Assembly: GCA_030248295.1 (NCBI GenBank)
Contig: JASANH010000230.1
Span: 124,001-188,000, forward strand
DNA: 64,000 nt
Direction: 5' to 3'
Origin: Mesodorylaimus sp. YZB2_4
Lineage: Eukaryota > Nematoda > Enoplea > Dorylaimida > Dorylaimidae
A program made the translations under genes and the position numbers. The notes under the pieces were generated by a model. The model ran no database searches. It saw only the letters and a program-made list of their open reading frames with translations, and was not told the DNA's origin. Of this stretch, positions 31,849-42,825 are shown in pieces. Every line of letters begins with the position of its first letter. Within the stretch, counting starts at the first letter, position 1.

Positions 31849-34800
31849 TTATGTCGGCCTGTATCGGTCCGGTGGCTTTCGGTTTTCACGTTTTGGGTAC
31901 CGACTTTGACCCTTCTGAAACTCGTGCTGACGGGCGGTCGCGTCGGGCTGATCGGTTTGGACCTTGCTGGTGGGTGGCTTTGTCATTCCTTCTGACGCTG
32001 TTGCCTGGGGAACTTGCTGTTGCAGGGTTGCTTCCTGTCCCTGTTGTATTGGAAGCGTGTCCTGCCCGTCTGTAGTGTCTGTCGACGTTGCTTGAGGGGA
32101 ATGTTCGTGCAAGAACTGCGGTGAAGCCACTGGTTCCTGATTAGTAGCCTCGTCGTCTTCCTCCTGGCCACTGTCATCACCTTGCCGATGACGTAAGCGC
32201 AAGTGATCCGCGTGTCGACGATGATCAACGCCCTCAATTTCGACTGTGTACGACAATGGTCCGTTCTGCTTCTTCACGAGACCCGGCTTCCAACCACTGC
32301 CGTCGGTTGAAACCCAGACTAAATCTCCCATGTAGAACGATCTGGCGCGTGTATGACGATCGTGATAGAATTTTTGCTTCGTGATGGATGTGTCCATGTT
32401 GCCTCGGGGATCTGGCTTCAAACGATCAAAATATGTGGCAGGCTTGCGATTAAGAAACAATTCGGCTGGGGTGCGGCCCGTTGACGAATGTGCTTGGATG
32501 CGATAAGACCAAAGAAAGGCTTGAAGGCGATGTTCTTTGTCTGGAAACCTGTCCGCCATCATACGAAAGTGACGTTTGAACGTTTGAATCACCCTTTCGA
32601 CCATGCCGTTGGTGCGACTGTGATAAGGTGTACTGCGGATATGGATAATCGCGTTGGATTTGCAAAACTGTCGAAATTCTTCAGACGTAAATTGACTGCC
32701 GTTATCACTCACGATCTGTTTGCAGAATCCGTATCGGGCGAAAAGTTGCCGAAAAACTTTGATGACTCTGTCCGTCGTCGCATTGGCTAAAGGAAAGATC
32801 TCGACCCATCGCGAGTAGGCGTCGATAACGAAAAACCAATGATAGCCTTCATATGGCCCTGTGAAATCAATATGCACGCGTTCCCAAGGTCCATCTGGAA
32901 TGTTCCATGGGTTGATTGGTGTCTCTGGTTCTTTCGTTCGATTTTCCTGGCAGGGTGTGCATGTCTTCACCATGTGCTCGATTTCCTGATCTATTCTTGG
33001 CCACCAGACAGCATGCTTGGCCAAACTGCGCATGGCTACAACCCCTGGATGCCCTTCGTGCAGTTGCGTAAGAAACGACTTGCGTAGTGACGAAGGTACA
33101 ATAATGCGATTCTGCCAAAGCAAGACGCTGTCCTCGAAAGATATTTCCATGCGTCTATCGAAGTATGGCATGACTTCGCTTTGCAAAGTCTTCTTTTCTG
33201 GCCATCCGCGTTCCAGAAATGCGATCACTCTTCCCAAAACAGGATCGCGGAGTGTGCGTTTGCGCAGCATCGTGCGAGTAACGGGTAATGCCTCAAGTTG
33301 CAGTTCACGTAGTTGACAAATTGCTCTCGCATCGCCATCTTCCATTTCCGTTGCCTCCGTAGATGGCAATGGTAATCGAGAGAGTGCGTCAGCAGCAGAA
33401 TTCTCCTTGCCTGGACCATATTCGATTTTGTAATCGTATGCGCTGAGTGTGATGGCCCAGCGTGTCAAGCGGGATGCTGCCAATTTTGGAATTTCTTTGT
33501 GCTCGCCAAAAATTCGTTCGAGCGGCTTGTGATCCGTCCTTAAAGCGAACTTCCTCCCGTAGAGATACTGGTGGAACTGGCTGACTCCAAACATGATTCC
33601 CAATGCTTCGCGATCGATTGGTGAATACCGTTGCTCAGCTGGTTTCAATGAACGAGATACCGCTGCAATTGGCCTCTCTGTACCATCTGGATATTTGTGC
33701 ATCAAGATGGCCCCGACCCCTCGCTCGGATGCGTCTGTTGCGAGAATGACTGGCAACGAAGAATCGAAAGGAACTAAGGTGTCCTTGGATGAAATTGCTT
33801 TCTTCAATTCGTTAAAGATTGCGTCATCTGCGTTCGTCCACTTCCATGCGACCCCCTTTTTCGTAAGGCGATGAAGAGGGACGCAGGTGCTTTGCAAATT
33901 CGGAATAAACCGTGAATAAAAGTTCATCGATCCAAGAAAAGAGCGTAACTCTGACGCGTTGGTGGGTGTTGGCAGGTTGCGTAAAGCCTCAATACCTTCG
34001 GAGACTGGGTGAATGCCGTCCTTGTCCATGCGGAAACCCAGATACCTGACTTCCTTGTGCATTAGGCGTAGCTTCGAAGTCTGTGTTCGCAAACCGACTT
34101 GGCGCAATTTGCTAAAAATAAGACGAAGCCGGTGAAGGTGCTCTTCTCTGGTCCGGCCCCCAGTTGCGATGTCGTCCATCAGACAGGAAACTCCGTCGAT
34201 GCCCCTGAGAAGTTTGTCCATGAAGTGCTGAAAAATTGCTGGCGCTGAACTAATCCCGAATGGCATGCGTTTGTAACGGTAGTATCCGCGATGCGTTGCA
34301 ATTACCAAATACTTCTGTGACTTGTCATCCAATTCCAACTGTAGGAATGCGTCCTTTAGGTCGATCACGGAAAATTCTGTGAACCCTTGGAAATTGGAGA
34401 CCACCTCCTCGAACCGTGGCAGGGGATGAGGATCCACAATCATGTACGGATTGATTGAAACTTTGAAATCGCCACAAAGTCGTACTTGGCCATTTGGCTT
34501 TGGAACGTAAACGACAGGGGATGCCCATTCAACTGCTGTGACCGCGGGATCCACCGGCTCGATGATACCGTCACGTACCAGCCGATCGATTTCCGCGTCT
34601 GCTGCTGGGCGAATTGCGAAAGGTACAGGCCGTGGTTTGAAAACGACAGGGCGTGCGTCGTCCCGAAGATGGATTGCTGCCTTGTGTCCTCGCACCACTC
34701 CTGGTTTGTCGCTGAGCAAATCTGCATAATCCTTGATCAGCTGTTGTACCTCAGGGTCCTGTGCGATTTGGATTTGCGGGCCTGTAGGTGCCGCCGATGT

Positions 34801-36153
34801 CTGATTAACGTTCGCCAGATGTATTGACTGGAGCTTGATAAACTCGCTCTGTGGTTCCAAATTGAACGCTTGGATCCAGTCCTTCCCGAAAAGTGGGATT
34901 CCGTGGTATTGCTTTGTTACTGCTAACGGAAGCTGCAAGGTGCGATTGCCTAGAGAAACAGGAACTGTAGTTTCTCCCAACATTTCAATGGTAAACCTTG
35001 GGTATGCGCCCAAGTTTGCCGTTGGACGAAGCTCAGGTGAGCCTAGCCGTGTCCAGGTGCCTTTGCTAATGACTGTCCGAACTGCGGCTGTATCGAATTC
35101 CAATGACAATTTCTTGTTGCCGTTGATGATAACTTCGATCATGTACCGCTTTTCATCTCCGTGCTCAGTTGCATTCATGTCTGAAACGAAGAATTCAGTT
35201 CGAGCTGACGAAACCGCATTCGTCCTGGAAGCTGGGCGGCCCGCTTTTGGCTTGACGGCGCGTCCGCTGGTGATGCAGACGACTTCCCAATGACCTGTCT
35301 GATGACACGCATTGCATTTGCTGTCTTTTGCGGGACACTTGCTGTCGTTCCCATGACGGTCTCGTCCACACCGCATGCACTGTTTGTTCGGATCCACCAC
35401 GCTCGGTGCGCCGGTTGATGCAGATGCTGGCTTTTTCGTGTCGTGTTTGGCTGGAAGTACCTTGGACGGTTTCTTTGCGCAAACTTTACTGACAGTGCTC
35501 GCGTTTGACATCACTCCTGGCGATTCAAGGACCTTGCGCTGTAATTGTGCTGCCTCGATTGTCAGTGCTGTTCTTCCAATGTCCGCCCACGTCGCTGTAA
35601 CCTGAGAATGCTGACGAAACAGTTCCTCCTGCATACTCGGATTGCGAAGACCTAGAAGAAATTGGTCGCGTAGGCGCTCCTCCAATGTGTTACCAAACTG
35701 ACAGCCGGTCGCTAGTGAGCGTAACTGATTTGTGAATTGGACGATGGATTGTTCTGGTTGACGAAAACACTGTCCAAACTTCACGCGCTCCAATAAGTAA
35801 TTGGTGGCTGGCTTGTAATAGCCGTCCAGGAACTCTTTGATCCTGGCGTATGTCTCATCTGCTATAGGCGTTGGTGCGAAATGATCCAGAACTAGGCGAT
35901 AAAGCTCTGGTCCAACCCATTTGAGCAATAGGTTTCGACGTGCCGCCTGGACGTTGGCTTCAGCTCCGTCGAGTTGCTGCAATGTCAACTCCATTTCGAA
36001 GCGTTGAATGTAATACTTCCATTCCTCCGCTTTAGAGTCGAACTGAGAAAATTTGAAACGACTAATCCGTTGCTGGATATCGTCTCCGGCTTGCGCTGCG
36101 TGCGCCATTGCGAAAGATGGTCGAATTCGAAATTTCAATGGAGTGCGGTCCAA
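31849..36153 (-). CDS. Gypsy Gag-Pol polyprotein, intact single frame
   Basis: 1434 residues. Gag lies at about 15-220 and two zinc knuckles at 259-293 (CMRCGRDRHGNDSKC, CNACHQTGHWEVVC). The retropepsin active site is FDTAAV (D354), where DTGA would be usual. Reverse transcriptase spans about 545-740 with FSVIDLKDAF and the catalytic CLMDD (658-661; Leu replaces the common Tyr/Phe). RNase H at about 801-915 contains ATDASERGVGA. Integrase has an HHCC zinc site at about 1032-1068 and DDE residues at about D1096, D1150 and E1186. A Gln/Pro/Thr-rich tail follows. There is no frameshift between gag and pol and no envelope gene. The real start may be Met1 or Met16. It resembles Mag-type elements, which also use a tRNA-Ser primer. 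Confidence 0.92.
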   Translation of the reverse strand: MDRTPLKFRIRPSFAMAHAAQAGDDIQQRISRFKFSQFDSKAEEWKYYIQRFEMELTLQQLDGAEANVQAARRNLLLKWVGPELYRLVLDHFAPTPIADETYARIKEFLDGYYKPATNYLLERVKFGQCFRQPEQSIVQFTNQLRSLATGCQFGNTLEERLRDQFLLGLRNPSMQEELFRQHSQVTATWADIGRTALTIEAAQLQRKVLESPGVMSNASTVSKVCAKKPSKVLPAKHDTKKPASASTGAPSVVDPNKQCMRCGRDRHGNDSKCPAKDSKCNACHQTGHWEVVCITSGRAVKPKAGRPASRTNAVSSARTEFFVSDMNATEHGDEKRYMIEVIINGNKKLSLEFDTAAVRTVISKGTWTRLGSPELRPTANLGAYPRFTIEMLGETTVPVSLGNRTLQLPLAVTKQYHGIPLFGKDWIQAFNLEPQSEFIKLQSIHLANVNQTSAAPTGPQIQIAQDPEVQQLIKDYADLLSDKPGVVRGHKAAIHLRDDARPVVFKPRPVPFAIRPAADAEIDRLVRDGIIEPVDPAVTAVEWASPVVYVPKPNGQVRLCGDFKVSINPYMIVDPHPLPRFEEVVSNFQGFTEFSVIDLKDAFLQLELDDKSQKYLVIATHRGYYRYKRMPFGISSAPAIFQHFMDKLLRGIDGVSCLMDDIATGGRTREEHLHRLRLIFSKLRQVGLRTQTSKLRLMHKEVRYLGFRMDKDGIHPVSEGIEALRNLPTPTNASELRSFLGSMNFYSRFIPNLQSTCVPLHRLTKKGVAWKWTNADDAIFNELKKAISSKDTLVPFDSSLPVILATDASERGVGAILMHKYPDGTERPIAAVSRSLKPAEQRYSPIDREALGIMFGVSQFHQYLYGRKFALRTDHKPLERIFGEHKEIPKLAASRLTRWAITLSAYDYKIEYGPGKENSAADALSRLPLPSTEATEMEDGDARAICQLRELQLEALPVTRTMLRKRTLRDPVLGRVIAFLERGWPEKKTLQSEVMPYFDRRMEISFEDSVLLWQNRIIVPSSLRKSFLTQLHEGHPGVVAMRSLAKHAVWWPRIDQEIEHMVKTCTPCQENRTKEPETPINPWNIPDGPWERVHIDFTGPYEGYHWFFVIDAYSRWVEIFPLANATTDRVIKVFRQLFARYGFCKQIVSDNGSQFTSEEFRQFCKSNAIIHIRSTPYHSRTNGMVERVIQTFKRHFRMMADRFPDKEHRLQAFLWSYRIQAHSSTGRTPAELFLNRKPATYFDRLKPDPRGNMDTSITKQKFYHDRHTRARSFYMGDLVWVSTDGSGWKPGLVKKQNGPLSYTVEIEGVDHRRHADHLRLRHRQGDDSGQEEDDEATNQEPVASPQFLHEHSPQATSTDTTDGQDTLPIQQGQEATLQQQVPQATASEGMTKPPTSKVQTDQPDATARQHEFQKGQSRYPKRENRKPPDRYRPT

Positions 36154-36178
36154 TGAAAAGAAGAACCGACGTCGCCAA

Positions 36179-36388
36179 TGTTATGTTAAAGACCCGAGCA
36201 GAGAAAACTACTTTACTAGTCCGTAACAAGCAGAGCAAGTGAGCCGTAGGTGCGCTGCGCTAGTGCTAGAAGCTGGTAACATTCTCGTAGAAGTAACCTT
36301 TGCGGTAGCCTAATCATAAGCGGTGCGTAAGCGTGGCGTGAGACTATGACTTGGCAAGTATGTAAACTACCAATGCGTTTACATCACA
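36179..36388 (-). repeat. 5' LTR of the gypsy element
   Basis: A 210-bp repeat matching 31611-31820. It is followed on the outside by the target duplication GACGG. Confidence 0.95.
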
Positions 36389-36418
36389 GACGGCACGGGG
36401 GCAAACCCATTAAAATGG

Positions 36419-36640
36419 TCAGGCTACTGAAACCAGCATTCCTGGCGATCGGGAGATCGATACCTCCTCTGGCTGGGAGACGTCAACTTCTCCAGTTGAT
36501 GTTTCTATGGCAGGTATAGTCGCGCGACTAACCTACCTGCAGTCAGTAGAGTTTTTTGTCCAACAGTGGAGTTTTTTGTCCCCGTGACTTCGGTCTCACT
36601 TCTCCAGCCGCCCGGGTGCGCTGTTACACTACGAACCTTC
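36419..36640 (+). repeat. Dispersed repeat family R2, copy 1
   Basis: Shares with 37438-37640 a chain of motifs in the same order: ATCGATAC, TGGCTGGG, GTTGATGTTTCTA, TATAGTCGCG, GAGTTTTTTG, GACTTCGGTCTC and GGGTGCGCTG. The GAGTTTTTTGTCC motif is duplicated in this copy. The gypsy element inserted just beside it. Confidence 0.8.
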
Positions 36641-36929
36641 TGAGCTTCCCTCGTCCCATATTTAGTCATGGTGCGTTTTTTTAAGTCCTAGCTGTGATCC
36701 AGCACCAGAGACATAGGATCTTTTCTTGGGCCCTTGGACGGCAATAGAAATAGATTCATTTGATGTCGGGTGTTTCTTGGTCCCAGAATGTTCTGCTGTT
36801 ACCAGTACACCAAGGCGGTGGGAGATATTAGAGAAAGAAGTCCCTGGGACAAAAACTCCAGCTGGAGCAAGGCGAGTGAATCTTACGACTACTGTGCACT
36901 TGAGGCTAAAACATAAGCAAAGGGGCTGG

Positions 36930-37020
36930 GGGCTGACATCTCCCAGCTAGGGTCGAGAGTATCGATCTCCCTACCGCCCGGCAGGAATGACACGGTCGCG
37001 TGTTCGACTGTATAATGAGA
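36930..37020 (-). repeat. Dispersed repeat family R2, inverted partial copy
   Basis: The reverse complement reads ATTCCTGCCGGGCGGTAGGG, then GATCGATACTC, then AGCTGGGAGATGTCA, parallel to the start of the copies at 36419 and 37438. Confidence 0.6.
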
Positions 37021-37128
37021 GTCCTCATCGTCATTCCTGCGTAGTTTCCGCACAGGACAAGGATGGACGCTAAAGTGCTTCGTGATTCATTGATCACAAG
37101 GAAAATTAAAACATTAAAATTGCACAGT

Positions 37129-37185
37129 ATGAAACGGATTTTGTCTGTGGTGCTAGTGGTGACTGGTGCTACTCATGTCAGTGCA
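37129..37185 (+). other. Candidate signal-peptide exon
   Basis: ATG followed by KRILSVVLVVTGATHVSA, a good secretion signal, ending exactly at a GTAAGT donor in phase 0. It could be the first exon of a plus-strand gene. The next exon is uncertain, because the acceptor at 39548 needs phase 2, so a missing exon would have to lie between. Confidence 0.35.
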
Positions 37186-37437
37186 GTAAGTTGGAAATAA
37201 AGCCATGAAAAACTATATCAGAGTGGCCCGCGGCTGCCATGCTGATTGTGAGCTCATTGTCAGATAACCATCTCGACATCAAATATCCGCCGTTTCTTGC
37301 TCTTGGTTTTGTACTTATGAGGAAGCTTTGGTTTTATCGCACATCAATCAAAATCTCACATGCACCTAGGTTTGGTTTATCGAATAACCTGTCTGCAGAA
37401 ACTGCTCTATTGATTTTTGATTTTAGGACGGCTGTGT

Positions 37438-37640
37438 GACCAGCACGCCTGGCGGTTGGGAGTAATCGATACGTTCCCCTGGCTGGGACGTCAACCTCTT
37501 CGGTTGATGTTTCTAGAGCAGATATAGTCGCGAGACTTGCTTACCTCCAGTCGGAGTTTTTTGCTTAGAGACTTCGGTCTCGACTATCTCCCGCCGCCTG
37601 GGTGCGCTGGTAACACTGGCGTCACGAACCAAAGGGCCTT
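37438..37640 (+). repeat. Dispersed repeat family R2, copy 2
   Basis: The most complete copy, beginning GACCAGCACGCCTGGCGG and ending near TAACACTGGCG. Its first 68 bp recur almost unchanged at 37977-38044. Confidence 0.8.
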
Positions 37641-37976
37641 CTTCATATGTAAGCCCCTTATGGACTAGTGTGCTAGCCCGGGTGGTTGTGGTGAATGCCG
37701 GACTGGCGCGCCTGCGCTTGCTGTTGCCCGGGGTTCCCTGCAGGTGTACTCCCTACCAGACTTCGGTCTGGGTTGCCTCCACTGAGGCACCAGGGGCCAG
37801 CGGGCGAAACCTACTCCGCTATTACCTACGGGGAGGAGAAGGTTCGACGAGCGTTTGGTGCGCCTTAGCGCGACGGTGGGTGGAACACCTAGCGCTGATA
37901 AGGCACCACCACTGGGGTGTTGGTTCTCCCAGTTGGAGAATGGCGGGGACGCCATTTTTCCAACGGTGGGAGGAAT
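37641..37976 (+). other. GC-rich sequence between R2 copies
   Basis: An open frame (37670-38221) crosses this GC-rich stretch and the next R2 copy. Because it runs through repeats and has no domain, I treat it as non-coding. It may be part of a larger composite element bounded by the two R2 starts at 37438 and 37977. Confidence 0.4.
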
Positions 37977-38044
37977 GTGACCAGCACGCCTGGCGGTTGG
38001 GAGTAATCGATACGCTCCCCTGGCTGGGACGTCAACCTCTTCTT
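37977..38044 (+). repeat. Dispersed repeat family R2, 5' fragment
   Basis: Matches 37438-37505 with one obvious difference (CGCTCCCC versus CGTTCCCC). It then switches to unrelated sequence. Confidence 0.8.
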
Positions 38045-39548
38045 GTGTACAGAGTAAACAATATCTTTACATATAACTTACCCGCAGTCGAACATCCCCA
38101 ACTTTGGCAAGTGACATTTCGTATCACACCATCGGATCATGAGCACCATCCAAACAATGCGAATCAGTTTGATTGTTCTCATGTTTTGAGCCACTTATCA
38201 AACCACAGCCAAAAAATCTAGGAGTTGACTCACAGTCAGAGGAAAAGATTTTCTTTCATTCTGAGACACCAATACCAAATTTTCGAGATAATGGAATTTA
38301 TTGAAGGAAAGCTGCGAAAACAAGCTGGCTGTTTCAGCCCCTGTTTCCATCTGTTAGCAGCCCTTAGGAGTCGCGAAGCACAACATTGAGCCACTGAATA
38401 TTCAATGCTGACCAAGTGAGGGGAGGACACCGCCTTATATTGATTTTCCGCCTAGCTTGGCTTGGTTTGTCCACTGTCCCGCGCCCTTGAAAACATACAA
38501 AAATCAATAATAAGCCACACATGCACTAGAAGATCCCTGCTAAGCAATGCAAGCTGTGCAAACAACACGCGGCTAATCATATTTAGACACCGGAGGTTTT
38601 GCTGAATCACTTTCTTCATCACTGAAAAAGTAAAAGCTTTAGGAATGGCAACGGCAACAACATCATTATCGATGACAGCTGTCCATGTTGACAAATTGGA
38701 ACATCCGGGTTGGAGGTTGCCACCAGGAGTCATTCGAAGCGGCGCTTATCGAATCAGAATTGGGCTATCGATGAGAAGGGACAATTTCTGAATTTCTAAT
38801 CACGTGGAAAATGTGTGCCTGCGCAATTTCCTAGCTAGCTTCGTGTTTTTCTTCTTGGATGTCACTACGATATTTTTATGCGCAGTGTTGATTGTGAGCA
38901 GTGAATCAATTTCCTATTATTTTCAATTTTAAATGCCGCCTTGACGAATGTGGAGCCGACCGCGAACTTTCGATGGCGCTATAGCATTTGCGATAAGTGT
39001 TCAAAGAGGCTGGAGACTTTTGCCATAGCCCTTGTACAGTGAAGCTTTCTGAAATGGCAAAAGAAGAGACACACAGCATGAACGCTTACTTGCCTTGTCC
39101 ATTGCAATTCTCGTCTGACCCCGTCTTCAACACTAACATTCAAAAGGCAGGATGACTATGTGATCAGAGCAAGAATCTGATTATACAGTATATCTCCAGG
39201 ATGATCAGGATTATTCACCGCGTCCCGCCTGTTTCAAGTATTGATTTAATTAGTTCAATACTGTTTCCTGGAAATAAAACATGATATTTTAAGCTGCCAA
39301 TCAATTTCAGCTTGTGCTTTTCTTCTTCCCCCATTTCCTCCATCCCCCGCCCACCCACCCTTTCGTTTGACAACGGCTGGTTTGCGCAATCTACCAGCTC
39401 CCTGCTCACCCGTTCCTTAATTAGAGGCTGGTTTGCACCATCTATCAGCTCCCTGCCTACCCCTTTCTCACTTATTTCTCAGTCGGAGGTTTTTTCTTGT
39501 AGTAATCATTCTGGAAGCGTATTTTCAGACAATTTGCCCTTGTTTCAG
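38045..39548. other. Intergenic or intronic, no firm gene
   Basis: AT-rich. A 93-codon minus frame at 38452-38733 has a hydrophobic stretch but no recognisable domain. The short phrase TAGAGGCTGGTTTGCxxxATCTA is nearly duplicated around 39375 and 39424. If the signal-peptide exon at 37129 is real, a linking exon should be in this stretch, but I did not find one. Confidence 0.4.
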
Positions 39549-39822
39549 CTTTAGAATTCGTGTATTGGCTCACTCAAAACAGTTCGTGTATGAGCAGTAC
39601 CAGGGAGAAATCCGGCCTCTGAATAAGGACATTGTGGTTGGGAGGTTTGGAGATAGTGAGCAGCTCAAAACCTGCCGTCGAGTGAGGGGAGGATGGGTGA
39701 GATGCAACCAGTTTCTTGTACATATAGTATATAACTCCACAGTTTTGTCGAGGACAGATCCTCGCACATGCACGTTACAGACCAAAGTTTCGCAAGGAAA
39801 CGGCGTATGTGAAAACTCCTAA
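39549..39822 (+). CDS. 3' exon of a small Cys-containing, probably secreted protein
   Basis: Begins after a GTTTCAG acceptor (entering in phase 2) and encodes 90 residues to a TAA stop. The sequence has four cysteines (LKTCRRVRGGWVRCNQF, DPRTCTLQ, NGVCENS) and an N-glycosylation site (YNSTV), fitting an extracellular protein. I do not recognise the family. It converges on the DEG/ENaC gene, and the two stop codons are only about 20 bp apart. Confidence 0.45.
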
Positions 39823-39843
39823 GCAACACGATCTTTTTAACTT

Positions 39844-42825
39844 TCATAAACTTTGCAGCGCTATTAGTGGACGGATTCTACGTCGTTCCCAGCCAAGCCA
39901 TAAGGCTGCAATAATCCAGTAAGCCGTCTCGACAAATGTGGTGATGGTCATTCCAAGAAATAAGCTGAGCTGATCCCCGATCATTGCAAAGAAGGACATC
40001 AGATCGATTTTTAATACATCCGATTCCACACGATACTCGGAGTCCAGGGTGGCAACTACCTTGTTGATAACTGAAGCATTCTCAAAATCACCGTCTAGTG
40101 AAACGAAGGTAGTTTGAACTATATGCTGCCAAGATTCGCATGGTGGAATGCACTTTGTAACCCGTTTATGCAGGAGTTGCAGCTAGAAAAACCAAAAATA
40201 TGTTTCATCAGTTCGAGCGGCTGTCGGGGCTACGCTTGTGATGTGCAATCAAAGCCACATTATCAGATCTTGACTGCAAAGGTACTTTAGTAATGCACAG
40301 CTGAAAAATGAGACTGAAAATACAGTTCACTGCTTTTTCCCGAAATATTTCAGTTAACTCATTTTCACCGCCTCTTACCCTGACAGCATATTCCTTTTCT
40401 CTAAAAATAGGTTTCCATTCTGTCCCGCTCACCTTCACGAGCAACTACATTTGCTGTAAACTTTCAACGTTGAGAAGCTTAAAAAATGCTCAGACATAAC
40501 TTATTAGGTTTCTTTGGACTTAAAATGGTTTTCTTTTAAGAGACTGACGAAAAGTCCTGCCCGACGAATCTATTGTAAGCTTGCAGCTGACATTTCTTTG
40601 AAGAGGCTGTCTGAGAAAATCGACTCCAAAATGGCCAACCTTCAGAAATGACTCCCTTTGTTATAACATATCTCGAAAGAAAGTGCCATAAGAACCCCAA
40701 AAACGTTCATTATTTCACGGCCAGCTTAATATTCATGAAACAAGACTCGTTCAAACATTTTTGTTGTGCAAGAAATGTGTGGGTTTTGAAAAAACTTAAA
40801 TAGCTGTACGAATATCTGGCCAAAACGGTTCAGACGCGGCTTACTGAAAAAAATCACTTTTTCTCTACAAAGCTATGTCATCTTATCAAAAACAGGCGGC
40901 ACCATGAAGAAGAACCACTTTACTCAGGTCATGTCCTGGCGCGACATCCATTCTAACGGTAAGCGCAGCCTGTACTGTGTAGACTGGCTCACCATATCGC
41001 CCTTTTGTGAATCGTCGCTGATTTCTGTCTGGGCATTGAATGCGCCTTGGATGCACTTGTGCATGTGGGCCGGTGTACATATAACAGAGTCGTTGGGATT
41101 CATTGTGCCCAAGTAAGGCACACAGCCGCAGCCGAGATAGATTTCTTCCATCAGATTGGTGTGCATGCATTGGCTTACTGTATATCTACCTGGACCAATC
41201 ATTTCCTCGAAATACCTGAAACAAAGCAAGTTAAGAAAGACCCTAGTTTCATTGCAGAGTTCGACCTACTGTCGTAAGTTGGGATCGCGAGCGTTATGCG
41301 CTTCTTTGTCAAAAATCTGGAACTGCTCGATGCAGTCGTCCAAGTGATGGCGCTTGCTGGCTTTAATGTTGACGAAAGCCATTGTGTTCGTGGGAATAAA
41401 ATTTGCGGGATCGAAGAACGTTGCTGGATGGTTGCCTATATGGATTGCCAGTCCTGGTTCATGTCCATTGATATTTTCTAGCAGATGCGCAGTCTCGATA
41501 TTAGCTCTCACTGTGACATGGCGCCCTCTTTTGCTGTTGATCTAAAAGTGTAGAAGTCCTGGTCAAAAGTGGCTGAAATACATAGCAGCGATAACCGAGA
41601 GCGGAAAGCTTAGGTAAGTGTGCACAACGATCAAAATGATTACTGATTCGATTATCGATTATCGCGCCACATGGTCACAGTTTTGTTGGCGAGTTTTAAT
41701 GCACGTATATTGCTGAATTCAGAGGAGAATAATGTGCCAGTAGAATATACACTAGGATTTCGCGAGCTTGGGAATCCCAAAATTAGAATGAGCGTTTAAA
41801 GAAACAGCGCTTTTTGTTGCATTGAGACGAAGACATCCTGATGTGTTCTTGAGACATAGATTTTGGAAGTTTTGAAAGGTCAAAATATATTTTTGGTGAT
41901 TAGACGTTTAGATATCTGTAAAAATGGAATTTTCGGTTGGTACGAGTACGGTATGGTACTGATCGTACCAGTCCTCAGGTACGGGTACGGTCAAAAAAGT
42001 AGGTACGGTCGACCTTGGGCGACGAGCGCGTTAGGACGACTGGCGTCTTGTGCGTATTCAGGAGCTCGAAGGGCTCCTGATGCTAAACAAGCTTGTCAAT
42101 TAGCATTCATATTGTGCATGGCCCCAGTGCGGAGATACTGCAAGAGGAAACAGACGAGAAAACTAACTTACTTCAAATTTGTAACAAACATCAATGCCCA
42201 CGGTGAATTCGTTCTTGCGATCTTTGGGACAGCATGGGAATTCGACATCGTCTATGGCACAATCGCTGAATATTGTTTCGCACGATATGATACTCTTCTC
42301 ATAAAATGTGCCATAGCCGGGCCACTCAGAGCCGCTGTCCTTGATTCCTATGTAAAGCATTTGATTGAGCATGGCGACCATTGTTTGGTTGAAAGGGGAC
42401 AAGTTAGAAGGATGGTGGGTGACGTAGAGGGTGATCAAGCTGGGCAACTCATCCATCGATACATGTAATTGTTGAGGAAACCTCAAGACCCGGGGATCCT
42501 TTTCAACACTACGTTTCATAATTTCAATCACTTTCCCCAAGATATAGTTTGTATTAAACGCGCCGCTAATACAAATGTAGAAATTTGGGAAGCTCAATCC
42601 ATGCTCAACGTGATCTTGGGCATCGAGCACAGTCGTAAATTTCAAAAATTCAGTGACAGTAGGGACGATGTATGAGAGTGTAATGGCTCCTGAAAAGACC
42701 AAAACCAATAACCAGAAAAGTTTTTCTTTTTTCCCGGAAGCGAACAAATAGTTGTGTAAGCCAGCAACTGAAATCTGATCCAAGTAGGAATTCGGTGTGA
42801 TCAACGGCTTCGAAGTTTTTTCCAT
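39844..42825 (-). CDS. DEG/ENaC-family sodium channel subunit (four exons)
   Basis: Exons 42825-42172, 41541-41270, 41215-40993 and 40182-39844. GT-AG sites and phases agree throughout, giving 495 residues. The family forms trimeric amiloride-sensitive cation channels in the plasma membrane. Seen: TM1 at about 35-57 (KLFWLLVLVFSGAITLSYIV); a Cys-rich extracellular domain (CETIFSDC, CCPKD, GCGCVPYLGT, CIPPCESW); and the pore/TM2 region GDQLSLFLGMTITTFVE. The selectivity position reads G-M-T where G/S-x-S is usual. The N-terminal His-Gly gating motif is replaced by AGLHNY. The cytoplasmic tail is very short (WERRRIRPLIALQSL). Two introns are 630-810 nt and one is 54 nt. Confidence 0.85.

Larger units (their letters stand above)
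31606..36393 (-). mobile_element. Complete Ty3/gypsy LTR retrotransposon with 5-bp target duplication
   Basis: The element lies on the minus strand with 210-bp LTRs at 31611-31820 and 36179-36388, starting TG and ending CA. GACGG flanks both sides (31606-31610 and 36389-36393). The only LTR difference I see is one base (C at 31797 versus T at 36362), so the insertion is recent. Just inside the 5' LTR the primer-binding sequence begins TGGCGACGTCGG, compatible with a tRNA-Ser 3' end. The purine-rich GATGGGGAGA precedes the 3' LTR. One uninterrupted Gag-Pol frame fills the interior. Confidence 0.93.

Noticed and set aside
37670..38221. 183-codon plus frame
   Set aside because: Runs through dispersed-repeat DNA and a repeated R2 start.
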